Source: Oegoconia quadripuncta (Eukaryota > Arthropoda > Insecta > Lepidoptera > Autostichidae). Taken from it: a stretch of DNA of 64,000 nt. Positions 42,875 to 54,049 of this stretch are shown here, in pieces. The position numbers and the translations under genes are program-made. Below the pieces are notes generated by a model. The model was not told the DNA's origin and made no database searches. It saw only the letters and a program-made list of their open reading frames with translations. How positions within the stretch are numbered: the stretch's first letter is position 1; each line of letters starts with the position of its first letter. The DNA is taken from the NCBI GenBank assembly GCA_949316235.1, contig OX438745.1, positions 8,809,001 through 8,873,000 of the forward strand, written 5' to 3'.

Positions 42875-44067
42875 ATAAGACATGGTTGTATGTGCTTAGA
42901 TCCCTTTGCCTTTAGATATCAATTGTCGTGGGTAACAGAGTTAGTTACACAATGACCTCCATTTGTCTACATATAAGATTATAAAACATATCTGTATTGT
43001 GTAGCTGTTTAAAAAAAATATATAAATATCGGTCAACATTTCTGATATTTAGCTTTTAACACTTTTCTTTTAGTGTATTTCGATGATATTATAGTCTTTC
43101 GAGGGTCTTCTAATTATGTACTGTTTTAAGATTAAGCGCGTGTCCATGTTCTTAGCCATGTTTGATGGTTAGGACCGTAAGGGCGGAAGATATTTTTTTT
43201 ATATAACTAGAAATGATAATAATAGTTACAGTGAACATAGAAATAACGGTTTTATTACTGAAGTGCGAACTAATTGAGAGGAGAGTTTTTTTTAATCTTA
43301 TTTTAAGGAGCTTAGTCGAAAGCGACTATGCCGCTCCATTGGTACGGCTTTCTTATGTACTAGATGGCTAATTCCTCCGTCGCACAGCAATTTTTATATA
43401 AATTATACATATTTTTAGCTGCTAGAGACGCAGGGTGTGCTAGAGGCCTATTGCAACCACCTAATACCCGTATATTATTGTTTATAACAACTTCTCTTCT
43501 ACAATCCTCGTTACGGACACATTCTATCAGCACATGATAGGTAGAGTTCCAATAAAATTATTTTATACTTTGTAGTGACTAGGTAAAGTCGGTTGTTTCT
43601 ATAGTTAAAAAGCTTTTTTGACACAATCCGAACCCGCGGGTAAACAAATAAAGCTCTCATGGCTTTGGCCCAAAAATTAATTGATTATACCAGACTTGGC
43701 TTCGGCCTTTTTTAAAAAAATTATTATGACAGAAAAAAGGAAAAAGACTTGGCTGTATGGTCTATGACCCTTGCCTTTTCCATTTAATGGAAAGAAGAGA
43801 ACCAAAAAAAAAATGACATTGAAGGTAAAACAAGTTTGACGTAAATATCTCTTGATACAATTCCATATAGGTTGCATAATAATACGCATTCGATAGCAAC
43901 ATCTCTAGAGAAACATAGGAAATAGCAAGTGTCACAAAATATCTAAATACTTATAATTTTCAGGTATATTGTTTCCTGAAAGGCATGACGGACCATAAAC
44001 TTTTTTTTAATTCACTCCTGTCGGAGAAGGCAACGGCATTTAAGCACATACAACCATGTCTTATATC
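42875..44067. repeat. 1.2-kb segment bounded by inverted repeats
   Basis: 'ataagacatggttgtatgtg' near 42873-42892 is mirrored by 'cacatacaaccatgtctta' at 44046-44064, and both continue into 'ttgcctt'-like sequence. Either the two ends of one unknown element or two oppositely oriented copies of a tail. The interior (for example 43300-43560, with 'ggagcttagtcgaaagcgac') has no intact frame. Confidence 0.5.
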
Positions 44068-45394
44068 TCGCATTATATTGGTCTATCTGCACGATATTAA
44101 TCATTATTTGGCTTTCGGGCTACGTGCGTATACCTACAACAACCATCGCTGTCGACTATGAGTGCATTTAATGCATACTTATCTATAATTATTTCTTTAG
44201 TTGGTAGTATCGTGCACCCTACCTGTTTTAATTCAGTTTAGTGAAGTCAGTCTCCGTCAAAACAAGTCATTCTTCGTATACTTGACGTATATAGAGTCCA
44301 GCCACGGTCAAGTCATTCTTCAGTAAAGTGGCAGAATGCTTTACAATAGATTTTAGCGGCTTTTTGTGGGAACCCGAAACTTTCGTTACGCGCTTTAATT
44401 CACACTTCCCTTCACTTGAACACCATCCCTGACTTGTGTACACAATATTCTGCCATTATTAAGCTTCAAAACCAAAATGCATAAATTATAAGAAATAAAA
44501 ACAAAATGCAACATCACTCGCTGAGTTCCCGTCAAAAAGTCCAGACCATAAACTGATTGAGGCTTAAACGTGAATTATGAAAAAAAAAATAGGACATTAT
44601 AATTTTCCATCTTAGTCAGTGTTAACAATCTGTTGAAGATCAGTTAGCTTCTGCTCAAGGTTTCCGAATGAATAGGCAAAACTGTCGACTAGTGGGCCAT
44701 TATTCAGTGAACAATGGTGCATTCTGTTGTCAGTCGAATGCACGTTGTGAGGTTCGAGCAGCATTTGCTAACGAATCCATTCAAGATGGAGAAACACTTT
44801 GTAGTAAGCCTACGACTACTGTGCTGTAGACACGAATATATGGAAAATGCAACGGACGTGATGATAAAATACTCAAAGTGGAATTCAGCTACTTTGATAA
44901 TTAAAAAAAAAATGTGCTGGAACAGTGTTACCTGTACCGTATAGATACAAAGAGTAAATAAAGACGCTCTGGAATTTAGCTAGATCACTATATGTATTGA
45001 TATAATTAGCTTAAATTAAGTACAGAGCTCTTGTATAGGGGTATGTTGAAAGGTATGCAATGGCAGACAGTGTATAGCGAGTGGGGTGTACCTACCGGCC
45101 AAAGTACTCCGTGCGGCCAATGAAAGACTCATACGTCATGCGTGAGGAAGTTTAATTGAATGTGTGAATGTGTGTGTGCCCAACAGTGTACCTGCACGTA
45201 TGTATGCATGTGTGTGTGTAGTAAAGTTGTAGTTCTTCAAAAGCAACGAAGTTATTTAGATGTCTTTGTGAAAAGGGGCATTTTGTATGCCGGCCTTTTT
45301 TGTTCTCGTCTATACTATGACTGCAATTTTGAACCTATCTGTACTTTTACTTTACAATTTCTGGGTTTAATGAAATTAAGTACCTAAAGTTATG
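44068..45394. other. Unassigned DNA with 59-bp LINE block
   Basis: 44172-44230 is identical to 23332-23390 and then diverges abruptly. The remaining sequence, including 75-76 codon frames at 44714-44944 and 45160-45387, is not recognised. Confidence 0.4.
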
Positions 45395-45820
45395 TTTTTT
45401 TTTATTGTATTTATTTGGTACACAAAACAGATTACAATCGTTACATGAGAATAACTTAAAGTTAGTTTACATTCGAACTAGATTGGAATCCAAAACATGT
45501 AATACACAATATGGTTAATCAAGAACAAGCTTAATTGTTGTATTATAACTTAAGTGTTATACAAAATATAATTTATTATTAAGACTAACAATATTAAACA
45601 CTTTTGATTTCAACAGGTCATATAACTAAGCATGAAAGTAAAATTGGGATAGAGTTCAATTGAGGACATCTTTTACTAGCCTTTTAAATGGTATGGGTCT
45701 AGAATCGAATATGTCTATTGGGGAATCACCAGTTAAGGACACCACACTATAGAACCTCCTCCTTTTTTGAAGTCGTTTAAAAATCTACACAATCTAACCC
45801 TGGGATTATAATATGATGAT
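45395..45820 (-). mobile_element. LINE 3' end
   Basis: 'ttttattgtatttatttggt' is the tail. A long 3' UTR leads to a diverged ORF2 end near 45660-45790. The clade is not determined. Confidence 0.45.
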
Positions 45821-45879
45821 ATACGTTAAGGGTTTGAAGTATTATAAATTTACACCCTGTAGGTATATTAATTATAATA

Positions 45880-46230
45880 ATAAATAAATAAATATTTATT
45901 TATTTATTTATTTATTTAGGTACACTAACAGCTTATACACTAAAACATTATTTTGGTAGTTCACATATTGGTCACATTATAAGTGTATCACTGTCTATCT
46001 ACAGCATAAGTATACACAGTATTCTAAGATAGATAACAGTATAAAATTCAAGATAAAGTTTAATTAAAAAGTACAAAAAAAACATATCAGTAACAGTGAA
46101 AAATTTAAAATTAATAATATAATATGTTAATTATACCAGTTATGAAGGGTGGTTAATCGAGGTGTCTCATAAGCTTGCTTTTTAAAATTGGTTTGGTTTA
46201 AAAGTTTTTAAATATTCTTAGACATACACA
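45880..46230 (-). mobile_element. LINE 3' tail with TAAA microsatellite
   Basis: 'aaataaataaata' and eight 'ttta' units at 45882-45920, then 'ggtacactaacagcttatac'. AT-rich; no frame. Confidence 0.45.
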
Positions 46231-46234
46231 CAGT

Positions 46235-46490
46235 AAGCAACTATAGGCTTGTGTTGTGGATACCAGATGGTTAATATACTACATAAATACATTTTTTTTG
46301 TAAATAAATACTTATTATAGATATTTAAATGTACCTTCCTTATTTAAACAATAAAGCGTATTTGTTTATTATAAATGATATATAGTACACATGGCCGTAT
46401 TCATCATACAAACATATGTCCCTAGTGGAATTCGAACCCGCAATTTTTGGTATAGTGGTCAGAGTTGCTAACCACTACACCAAACAGGTC
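46235..46490 (-). mobile_element. SINE D copy 2
   Basis: Near full length: 'gcaactataggcttgtgttg' to B box 'ggaattcgaacccgc' and 'gctaaccactacaccaaac'. Confidence 0.75.
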
Positions 46491-46986
46491 ATCAAATACC
46501 ACCATCACCAATTATTATTAGGAGTCCATACTGAACCACAACGGCTTTGCTACACTAATACAAATTAAAAAAATTCAATACACCTATGGCTCTAGTTTAC
46601 TCCACTTGAGCTAGGCTATAAATAGTTACGAGGGCAACTCGGACGGAGTTGTGGCGAATTTATTTATTCTATTAACTTTTCTCTTTCTACAAATTGTGTT
46701 TTATTTTCAACATTAAACACAATTCTTTTTCACGTTCGTTCTACATGTGGAATAGTGGTATAGATGGCTTTAGGACCCAACAGAAATAGACACAAACGAT
46801 AAAAACACTTCGTAACTTAATAATGTTTTTTGGGGAAAATGAATGAAGAAATTGTAACTCTAAAAAGAAACTCAAAATAAACGTTTTATTTATTTAATAA
46901 AATAATCTTGCACTTATAGACTAGTCCTTAGAATTAATTTTCGGTGTCGCAAAGTTGTGTCAAAGTAGGTTCCATCTCAGCATGGC
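46491..46986. other. Unassigned intergenic DNA
   Basis: Nothing recognised. Confidence 0.4.
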
Positions 46987-47165
46987 TGCCCGCCCACGGT
47001 CGATAATCGGTGATCGATTTTATATAGGAGAAAAATTAAACTTACTGATTGCAATGTTTCAACGCCCACGTCCTACGAAAAATCGGTCACAATATCGGTG
47101 ATAAAAGTATTGACGAAAAAATCGGTCGATTATCGGTCCTACAAAAAGTCGGTCGTGGGCGGGCA
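46987..47165. mobile_element. MITE family I, copy 2 (179 bp)
   Basis: Same 12-bp TGCCCGCCCACG ends as 39386-39512 but inverted and about 50 bases longer, keeping 'caacgcccacgtcctacg' and 'atcggtgataaaagtattga'. Confidence 0.75.
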
Positions 47166-47246
47166 CACTAAATTGCAGTCTTAAACTAGACTACAACACT
47201 GGAAGTGAAGCCTGAGATGAAAACACGGACGCCGATCGGACACTAA

Positions 47247-47577
47247 GGCCCGTTTTATTAAACTATTCTCAAGATTGAGAACAGTCTTGTAAGTGATCTC
47301 AAGTAAACGTGTTGATTAATAAACCTAACTTGAAACCTAACAAGCACGTGCACATTCAAGCAGTACTCACTTGAGAGGTGCGCGTATTAATAAACGAAAC
47401 TCAAGACTATCATTCATTCGCCGCTGAGGTGTATAATTCAGAAGTGATCTCAGCTGAGTACACCTCAAGATTGATTTATAAATTAGCACGGATCTTGAGA
47501 TAGCGTCAACTTCTTAAGACGCATCTCGGGTGATACAGGCTCAAGACTTGTTTGAGATTGGTTTATTAATACAGGCC
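47247..47577. mobile_element. PIF/Harbinger-like MITE, 331 bp
   Basis: Ends GGCCCGTTTTATTAAAC and, reversed, GGCCTGTATTAATAAAC, flanked by TAA (47244-47246, 47578-47580). Related to 22255-22400; interior rich in 'ctcaagatt'. Confidence 0.7.
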
Positions 47578-47580
47578 TAA

Positions 47581-48085
47581 AGGTAAGTCTAACACACAGA
47601 TATATTTTTCATGTGTGAAATCTTAATTTGTATCATGCCGGGCTGTAAAGGCTTATCTGTTTCTGACTGTACATTGTAGCCAAAGAGCCCGCAAACTGAT
47701 TCGTTCACGGTTTCCATTTTCAGTGAAACTCGACAGGACCACGAACTGCACTCAACCCTTTGCGTTCTTTAAATCGAACTGTGGAGACAAATTTCATTTA
47801 CCACCCATACATATTCCCTGGGGACACTTTCATCTAACGATGTATTGGATGCGACAGACCTTGTACCAAGTCTCGGTATATTTTTAACCCCTGAGGCGAA
47901 ATAAGCGTGTTGCAAGTTTGAAGCCATTGTCTGTTGGTCTGTGAGTGACATAGCGAAATATGATTGTTGAAACTCGTGGGATGGCCATTTCGAAGCTGTA
48001 ATGATATTTGTTGTTACCCAACACGATATTTATTAACCGTTAAGGAGTTCCCCTCGCGAGGAGACGATTCTCGCTGCAGCATGTA
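47581..48085. other. Unassigned intergenic DNA
   Basis: Nothing recognised. Confidence 0.4.
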
Positions 48086-48418
48086 GCAACCGCCACCGTG
48101 GCTCAATGTAAACAACATTGGGTTTACGATTGGCAGGTCGCGGTTTCGATCCCCAGCGGGGTACAAGTTTAAGTACTCGTTTGGTTGGTGGTAGGGCATT
48201 TTAAATGTCCGCCTGGCTAGCTACCACCATCTTATCTAAATCTGCCGCCAATCAGCAATGTTAATAGCATAGTTGTGTTCCGGTTGTCAGAGATAAGATA
48301 GCCAGTCCCCCAAATGTGTTGGGGTTTCCGGGTCAGTACGCTTCCACTCTTGACCTCATCTTCACTTAAAATCAGGTGTGATTGAGGTCAAGTACCAAAC
48401 CGTTATGCATAAAAAAAA
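48086..48418 (+). mobile_element. SINE A copy, full length
   Basis: Complete from 'aaccgccaccgtggctcaat' to the A tail. Confidence 0.85.
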
Positions 48419-48469
48419 GCATCAGTTCATGTCATATTGTCATCAGAATTGAATTGTATTCAAAATAAC

Positions 48470-48720
48470 GTCATGACCATTATTCCAAATGGAGTGGTCA
48501 AAGATATCCCAAAAATAGTATTTGGGTATTTGGAACAACAACAACAATAAGAGTTTAATTATTGAAACACCATTCACGTTTCACTTTAAGAAATATACAG
48601 AAATGCACACGCGATAAGGGGGTGAGCCTATCGCCGTTGAAACGTCGCCTTTTACGACACCCACGGGTAGATACGGGTTGGTTCTACTCTATTTGAGTAC
48701 CAAAACTATGACTTGCAAAA
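48470..48720 (+). repeat. Repeat family B, copy 6
   Basis: 'cattattccaaatggagtgg', 'gatatcccaaaaatag', 'gagcctatcgccgttgaaac', 'ttttacgacacccacgggta'. Confidence 0.6.
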
Positions 48721-48952
48721 TTTCGAACTGACTGAAGTATTTTAAATAAAAGCTTGTGAAAAGGATTGTAACCAAGGTGTAACAGAGATTTATATCTTTA
48801 CTTGATAGTGAGTGTCTTCAAGTCACTGCTTTTTTCGCCGACTTGACTAAACGACTTCTTCATTTGAAACGAACGGAAACCGACTATTTATCTATCGTGT
48901 CCACCGAAGCACAGAAACACTTGAATGGTAACTATACTCGTATAATACTCTG

Positions 48953-49075
48953 TTTTTTTTTTTTTATATGAGAGGGCGGCAAACGCACGCATGCCGTGTC
49001 ACCTGATGGAAAGCAATCACCGCCGCCCATGGACACCCGCAACACCCAAAGGGTCATAGATGCGTTGCCGGCCTT
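48953..49075 (-). mobile_element. LINE family C 3' end, short
   Basis: Poly-T then 'atgagagggcggcaaacg' to 'gcgttgccggcctt'; only the last 120 bases. Confidence 0.75.
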
Positions 49076-49233
49076 TCAATTAACATTTTCTCTTTCCCAA
49101 AACATTGTTCACTTCTCTGCCAAGACGGTGGTTAAATTTGTTATAAAATACATTCTGTGAGTGATCCACACGATACAAGTCCAAGTTATACCATTACAAC
49201 AATAGAAGTCATGTATCCCAACTAATATTATTA
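49076..49233. other. Unassigned intergenic DNA
   Basis: Nothing recognised. Confidence 0.35.
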
Positions 49234-49576
49234 ACTAGCTTTCCGCCCGCGACTTCGTCCGCGTGGAGGATTTCATCAAAATTTGCCTATATGTTAGTCC
49301 AGATCCTAATCTGTCTACCAATCAAATTTCATCCAAATCCGTAAAGCAGAAGAGGTAACAAACATACATACAGACATACAGATACAGAGGCGAAAGTTTG
49401 TGTGTATGTCTGTGTGTATGTTTGTTACCTCTTCACGCCTATATGGCTAGACGGATTTGGAAGAAATTTTTTGTGTGGACAGATTAATACATGGATTAAC
49501 ATATAGGTAATTTTTTTTGCTGAACCGATTTTGATAAAATCTTCCACGCGGACGAAGTCGCGGGCGGAAAGCTAGT
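49234..49576. mobile_element. Fold-back element with CTAG at both ends
   Basis: The left arm 'actagctttccgcccgcgac' (49234 on) is mirrored by 'gtcgcgggcggaaagctagt' (to 49576). The arms stay complementary for about 40 bases, and in looser form to the middle ('gttacctcttc' against 'gaagaggtaac'). Each end looks like a Helitron-type 3' end, so this may be two such elements joined head to head. Confidence 0.65.
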
Positions 49577-50145
49577 AACAAATATAGCGTGTAATTAAAC
49601 ATATAATATTGTTAGTATTTGCATGTTATCTTGTTGTTGTGAAATTGAATAATCGTCCAAACCCCGTAGCATTGACGTAGCAGTGAGAGTGGGATAGTTG
49701 CATATTTCGTCGAAGTGAATAAGCAGGACAAATATTTAATAATAATTTAAAGTGAATAATAATAGACATAATATAACCATGTAACTATAATTTTGTTATA
49801 CAATGCAACCTGTTCTGTGCAAGTGCCATGATATATATCATCACTAATTAGTGGAAACTATTTTGGCTTATGTGTTGTATTTTTGTTACAAACATATTGT
49901 ATTAGTATTAGGTGTGTGTTTCCCAGAAGTAAATAAAATAAAATAAAAATAAAATATTATCTCCCGCTACATAATTTTCAACAAACATAGCTAGGAAACA
50001 TCTCAATTTTTGGTAATTATTATATAACTGGTGATGCTGTCCTTTGTCCTAGGAAGGGCACTGTATGCTGAACTACATGTTTACAGGTTTTCAACCTCAT
50101 GTCTCTCACTGTTGAGTAATCTTGCTATATATCTTTATTATATTA
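49577..50145. other. Unassigned DNA with LINE tail
   Basis: 49905-49960 'gtgtgtttcccagaagtaaa' plus TAAAA repeats looks like a plus-strand LINE tail. The rest is not recognised. Confidence 0.4.
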
Positions 50146-50375
50146 CTAGCTTTCCGCCCGCGGCTTCGCCTGCGTGAAATAATTTTATCGCGGATATGTT
50201 TAATTTTATTATTCCACAGCAACTTCGCACTTTATCGGGATAAACAATATCCTACCTTTGTTTGTTTGTTTTACCTATATTAATTAATTTCATCCAAATC
50301 CGTTTATCCGTTTCGGCGTGATTGAGCAACAAACAAGCAAACATCCAAACCTTCGCGTTTATAATATTAGTTAGA
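50146..50375 (-). mobile_element. Helitron-like element H2
   Basis: Full-length reverse copy of H1; the ends read CTAG and TC on the minus strand, with A/T flanks as expected. Confidence 0.65.
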
Positions 50376-50511
50376 TGTGAATTGGTAACGAATTTATTCT
50401 TATAATTATGTTTTTGTTATAATATAAGTTTGGTGACATAACATTTGTTTATGGAGGAGCGAGACTTCCTGATACAAGTATCTTTATTTACTAGGAGGTC
50501 GCAACCTTAGT

Positions 50512-50722
50512 ATTTTTAATGTCCGCCTGGCTAGCTATCACCATCTTATCTAAATCTGCCGCCAAGCAGCAATGTTAATAGCATTGTTGTGTTCCAGTTG
50601 TCAGAGATAAGATAGCCGGTCCCCCAAATATGTTGGGGTTTCCGGGTCAGGACGCTTCCACCTTCGACCTCATCTTCACTTAACATCAGGTGTGATTGAG
50701 GTCAAGTAACCCGTTGTGTATC
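50512..50722 (+). mobile_element. SINE A, 5'-truncated
   Basis: Starts at 'tttttaatgtccgcctggct' and ends at 'cccgttgtgtatcac' with no A run. Confidence 0.78.
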
Positions 50723-51390
50723 ACAAATAATCAAGTAAAACTTGTGAGACACGAAATAAATATTGTTTGTTATTGGAATACACAGTAGGTACCTTGCTTA
50801 ATTTAGATTATAAGAACAACCACAAATTTTTCGGGAGTCAAGTTATTATATTATTTATATCGGGAACATCAACATTCTAAAATAAAAAAATCCCGTTTTT
50901 TAATTTATTCAGCCGTTTGACGCTACAATGTCACACATACAGACAGAGGTTGCAAGCTTATAACACCCCTCTTTTTGCGTCGCGAATAAAAAATGCCACT
51001 AGTGACCCATTCAACGAATAGCGAATACGAATGCTTCTGCTTCTACTCTCCACACTTTAAAAGGGTCATAATACTTAACAGAATGTTGTTTACTCAGCGA
51101 TTGCTATTCAAAGAGAGAGCTCAAAATTAACTCCGAAAACGTGTAAGTATTTGAGGACAAGGGTTTCCCGGTAAAATACGCTCATTATTCCCTTTCAGTG
51201 GGTAGGTGGCATCAATCAAATTGACTGATGGCTGGGAGAGTGGAACTAGGTAGGTACATTATTGTTCCCAGTGTAGGAGCATTGTAGTCGTGCGACATTC
51301 GCTTCGCATTTTAATTTTATGAATTTAACTATCTAATAATTAAATGTGTACCTTTCATGTAGTATTATAGACACACTCAACTCACATTTA
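50723..51390. other. Unassigned DNA
   Basis: 50880-50990 carries 'tcagccgtttgacgctacaa' and 'ataacacccctctttttgcg', an old repeat end also seen near 11950. No gene. Confidence 0.4.
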
Positions 51391-51809
51391 GGTCTTTCCC
51401 TATGAAATTGGCGTTTTGTATGAAGAATTTCATTAAGACTGTTTTCTCCATACAAACATTTTTGATTTTTTTTTTTGGGAACGGCAAATCCAAATTTAGC
51501 TAAACATTGTGTGTATTATCGGATAACATTACGTTAAGTATAGGCAGCGTTAATTTTTAAAAGTAACCGCTTTATAAAAGTTTCAGCGAATCTAAGAAAT
51601 GATTATGGGCAGCACATGAAAAGAGCTCGGTTGAATTTTTTTTTATTATGTGATTTAGCCCAGATGTTAAAAAATATTTCATGTGAAACCTTGAAATAAT
51701 ATTCCATTTTCTAAATAAAAAACAAATTTGGATGTAGCTTTTGAAAATCGCAGGAATTGGTACATATGATTAACGAAGAAAAAAAACCCCAATTTCATAG
51801 TAAAAGACC
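51391..51809. mobile_element. MITE family M, copy 1
   Basis: Inverted ends GGTCTTTCCCTATGAAATTGG and, reversed, GGTCTTTTACTATGAAATTGG (19 of 21, quoted as they lie). The inner parts 'tgattatgggcagcacatg' and 'aatcgcaggaattggtac' recur in reverse at 54050-54316. Confidence 0.6.
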
Positions 51810-52009
51810 CAATATTATACACTCACACATAGACTACACTCCCACACCCACATGTAGGTATAGGTAATCCTTTACTAATAATTTACCTAACATTACTATT
51901 TAATCAATGTACCTATTTCTTTGTGGTGAGATAATAAATATTTATTATAATTATTATTTTAATGCTTCTGCTGTAGGTAGTGACATTGTTAATGACACAT
52001 TATTTTTAC
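51810..52009. other. Unassigned intergenic DNA
   Basis: Nothing recognised. Confidence 0.35.
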
Positions 52010-52230
52010 CCGACACCCAAGGAAGGCGGGTAATGTTTTTCGAGTGTATGTATGTATGTCCGTTCCGTTGTCGCATCTTGTAGCGTAAACGGCTTGACCG
52101 ATTTCGAAGTGGTGGTCACGATGGTGTCGTTAGATTCGTCTTGGTACCCGGAGAGTCATAGGATACATTGTTTGGTATAAAAAATCCAACATGGCGTCCG
52201 TAAAATACAAAATATGCAGTCGGGTTTTTT
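52010..52230 (+). repeat. Repeat family K, copy 3
   Basis: 'gggtaatgtttttcgagtgt', 'atgtatgtatgtccgttcc', 'gtaaacggcttgaccgattt', 'aaaaatccaacatggcgtcc'. The most complete copy. Confidence 0.55.
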
Positions 52231-52620
52231 GGTTTTTAAATACTTAAATCACTACAGTTACAGTACAGTTACGCTAGTACTATATTACTTCTGTGGTACA
52301 GTTGAGAACATAGTTGAGTTACTCCTCACAAAATCAAGTGAAGTATAAGTTTTACTGACACTTTGTCGCATATTTCTGAGTCGGACTTCCCATTGTCGAA
52401 GCGAATAATATACGTACCTTCCACCGCAAGTTCCTTTAGAACTGATATGAAAATTCGCATCGACGCACGTTTATGAATATTCAAGCCAGATTAATTCTCT
52501 TGACGTCTTATGTTAATTGTTATGGGAGGCAATATAAGCCGCAATGGGGTATACGCTTGAAATAAATATAGCTTACAAAGGCAAAAGATTAATTTTGAAT
52601 GATATAATAGTTTAATTCAA
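52231..52620. other. Unassigned intergenic DNA
   Basis: Nothing recognised. Confidence 0.4.
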
Positions 52621-52623
52621 TAA

Positions 52624-52724
52624 TTTCGAAGTGGCACAACTGGGTGAGCGCATCCATGCACTTTCGGCGATTAAGGATGCGCTTAATGTGAAGCTCCACG
52701 CCATTGAAAAAAAAAAAAAAAAAA
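52624..52724 (+). mobile_element. Poly-A-tailed coding-like fragment
   Basis: One frame reads EVAQLGERIHALSAIKDAL then NVKLHAIE, running straight into an 18-base A tract. The heptad-like LGERIHAL/IKDALNVKL pattern could be a coiled coil. Looks like a 5'-truncated retroposed 3' end; the source is not recognised. Confidence 0.4.
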
Positions 52725-52882
52725 TATTTTTATTCCAGTGGGAATTCCAAAAAACATTTCGCAATTCATAATGTTACAAAGGCTTTTAACGATAGAGCAA
52801 TATGTATTGAGTGGAGGCCTTTAAAAATTTGTCGCAATATTTCAACTATATTATTTTACTACATATTATTCTTATATTTGAG

Positions 52883-53085
52883 GACCGATTGGTGTAGTCA
52901 ATGGTGATCCTGTCTGTAAAACCAACGGTTGCGGGTTTGCATCCCGGGGGGGGGGGGGAATATTTTTGTGATGAATACGAACATTTATTTATCCGTTATA
53001 TAGTGTCCATAGCACAAGCTTCGCTTAGTTTGGGACTAGATGATTGGAGTATGTGTCCGAAATATTTATTATTATTATTTATACA
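52883..53085 (+). mobile_element. SINE E copy with 12-G run
   Basis: Near full length ('ccgattggtgtagtcaatgg' to 'gtccgaaatatttatta'). A run of G replaces the usual 'gcgagggataaatg' region at 52948-52959. Confidence 0.72.
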
Positions 53086-53232
53086 ACTGTGAATTTCCGA
53101 AACGCTGAATATCTTAAGAATCACCGGTATATATCCTCAACCATCAAGCCTGCTGGTTTATCCATTTTTTTTTAAATTATTTTGGCCAAACTCATGTTAG
53201 TTTACAAAACAAAGAACCTCTCTACCGTCTCT

Positions 53233-53365
53233 ACCGTCTAACTCAAGGCTATAGCAATAGCAATACACTGTCTCTCCTTGTCATTGTGTTACTATATGAC
53301 AAGGACAGACAGTGCATTGACGTCATAAACGATAACAATTCCCAATAAAAATTGAGTTAGACGGT
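53233..53365. mobile_element. Small fold-back MITE, 133 bp
   Basis: 14-bp perfect inverted ends ACCGTCTAACTCAA (53233-53246, 53352-53365). An inner pair 'cactgtctctccttgtcat' / 'atgacaaggacagacagtg' is also inverted. Confidence 0.65.
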
Positions 53366-53379
53366 CTGACTGCTGGTTC

Positions 53380-53510
53380 ATCATCATCATCAGCTCGTAA
53401 CATCCCACTGCAGGGATATAGGCCTTCCCTCGTATATGAAGGAGTATGGGCCGTAGTCCACCACGCTGGGCCAATTTGGTTGGTGTCACCACGATTGGTG
53501 ACTGCTGGTT
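53380..53510 (+). repeat. SINE F 3' fragment
   Basis: 'cccactgcagggatataggc', 'cttccctcgtatatgaagg', 'gggccgtagtccaccacgct'. Confidence 0.6.
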
Positions 53511-53717
53511 AATCTTCTAAAAAGTGAACGGTTTTGCTACCTACTCTCGGACAAATAAGTACACAATTTGGATGGGTATAAAACCAAATTACAGTTAGTA
53601 TGACATTATTAATAATTAGATTATGTACACATATATACTACGTTGTTTTCACACATAGATACTACGAACGAGGACCGGTATTAATTTATCTAAGATTCGT
53701 ATAATATCCAAATATTG

Positions 53718-54048
53718 AAATGTGTGCGTTGGAATTACACAATCTTATTCCACCATCGCCATTCCATCTTCGATATTATAGGCGCGGGGAGGGATCCCAC
53801 CCGTATGTAGTTAACATACCGAACATTCGCATTAAGCGGTTCGATTCTTCATTCATAATGCGAACGGCCAAGGCATGGAACTCCCTTCCGGCGTCAGTCT
53901 TTCCTTAATCCTACAACCTTGGGACCTTCCAGAGCAGGGTGAACAGGCATCAACTGAGATTGAGTGCTTCATCTTCGGCCACATCGTCAGTTCCCATCAG
54001 GTGAGATTGTGGTCAAATGCATATCCAGTTAATCATAAAAAAAATGGA
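53718..54048 (+). pseudogene. LINE ORF2 C-terminus, Jockey/CR1-like
   Basis: 53720-53908 reads ALELHNLIPPSPFHLRYYRR, then IRIKRFDSSFIMRTAKAWNS and LPASVF: the W-N-LP box. A frame break at 53909 is followed by YNLGTFQSRVNRHQL in another frame, the 3' UTR 'cccatcaggtgagattgtgg', and an A tail at 54038-54046. It is a diverged relative of the 31.5-kb LINE, which has lost this box. Confidence 0.78.
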
Positions 54049-54049
54049 T

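Noticed and set aside
44714..45387. Small host genes at 44.7 and 45.2 kb
   Set aside because: 75-76 codon frames with no domain, splice pattern or promoter; expected by chance.
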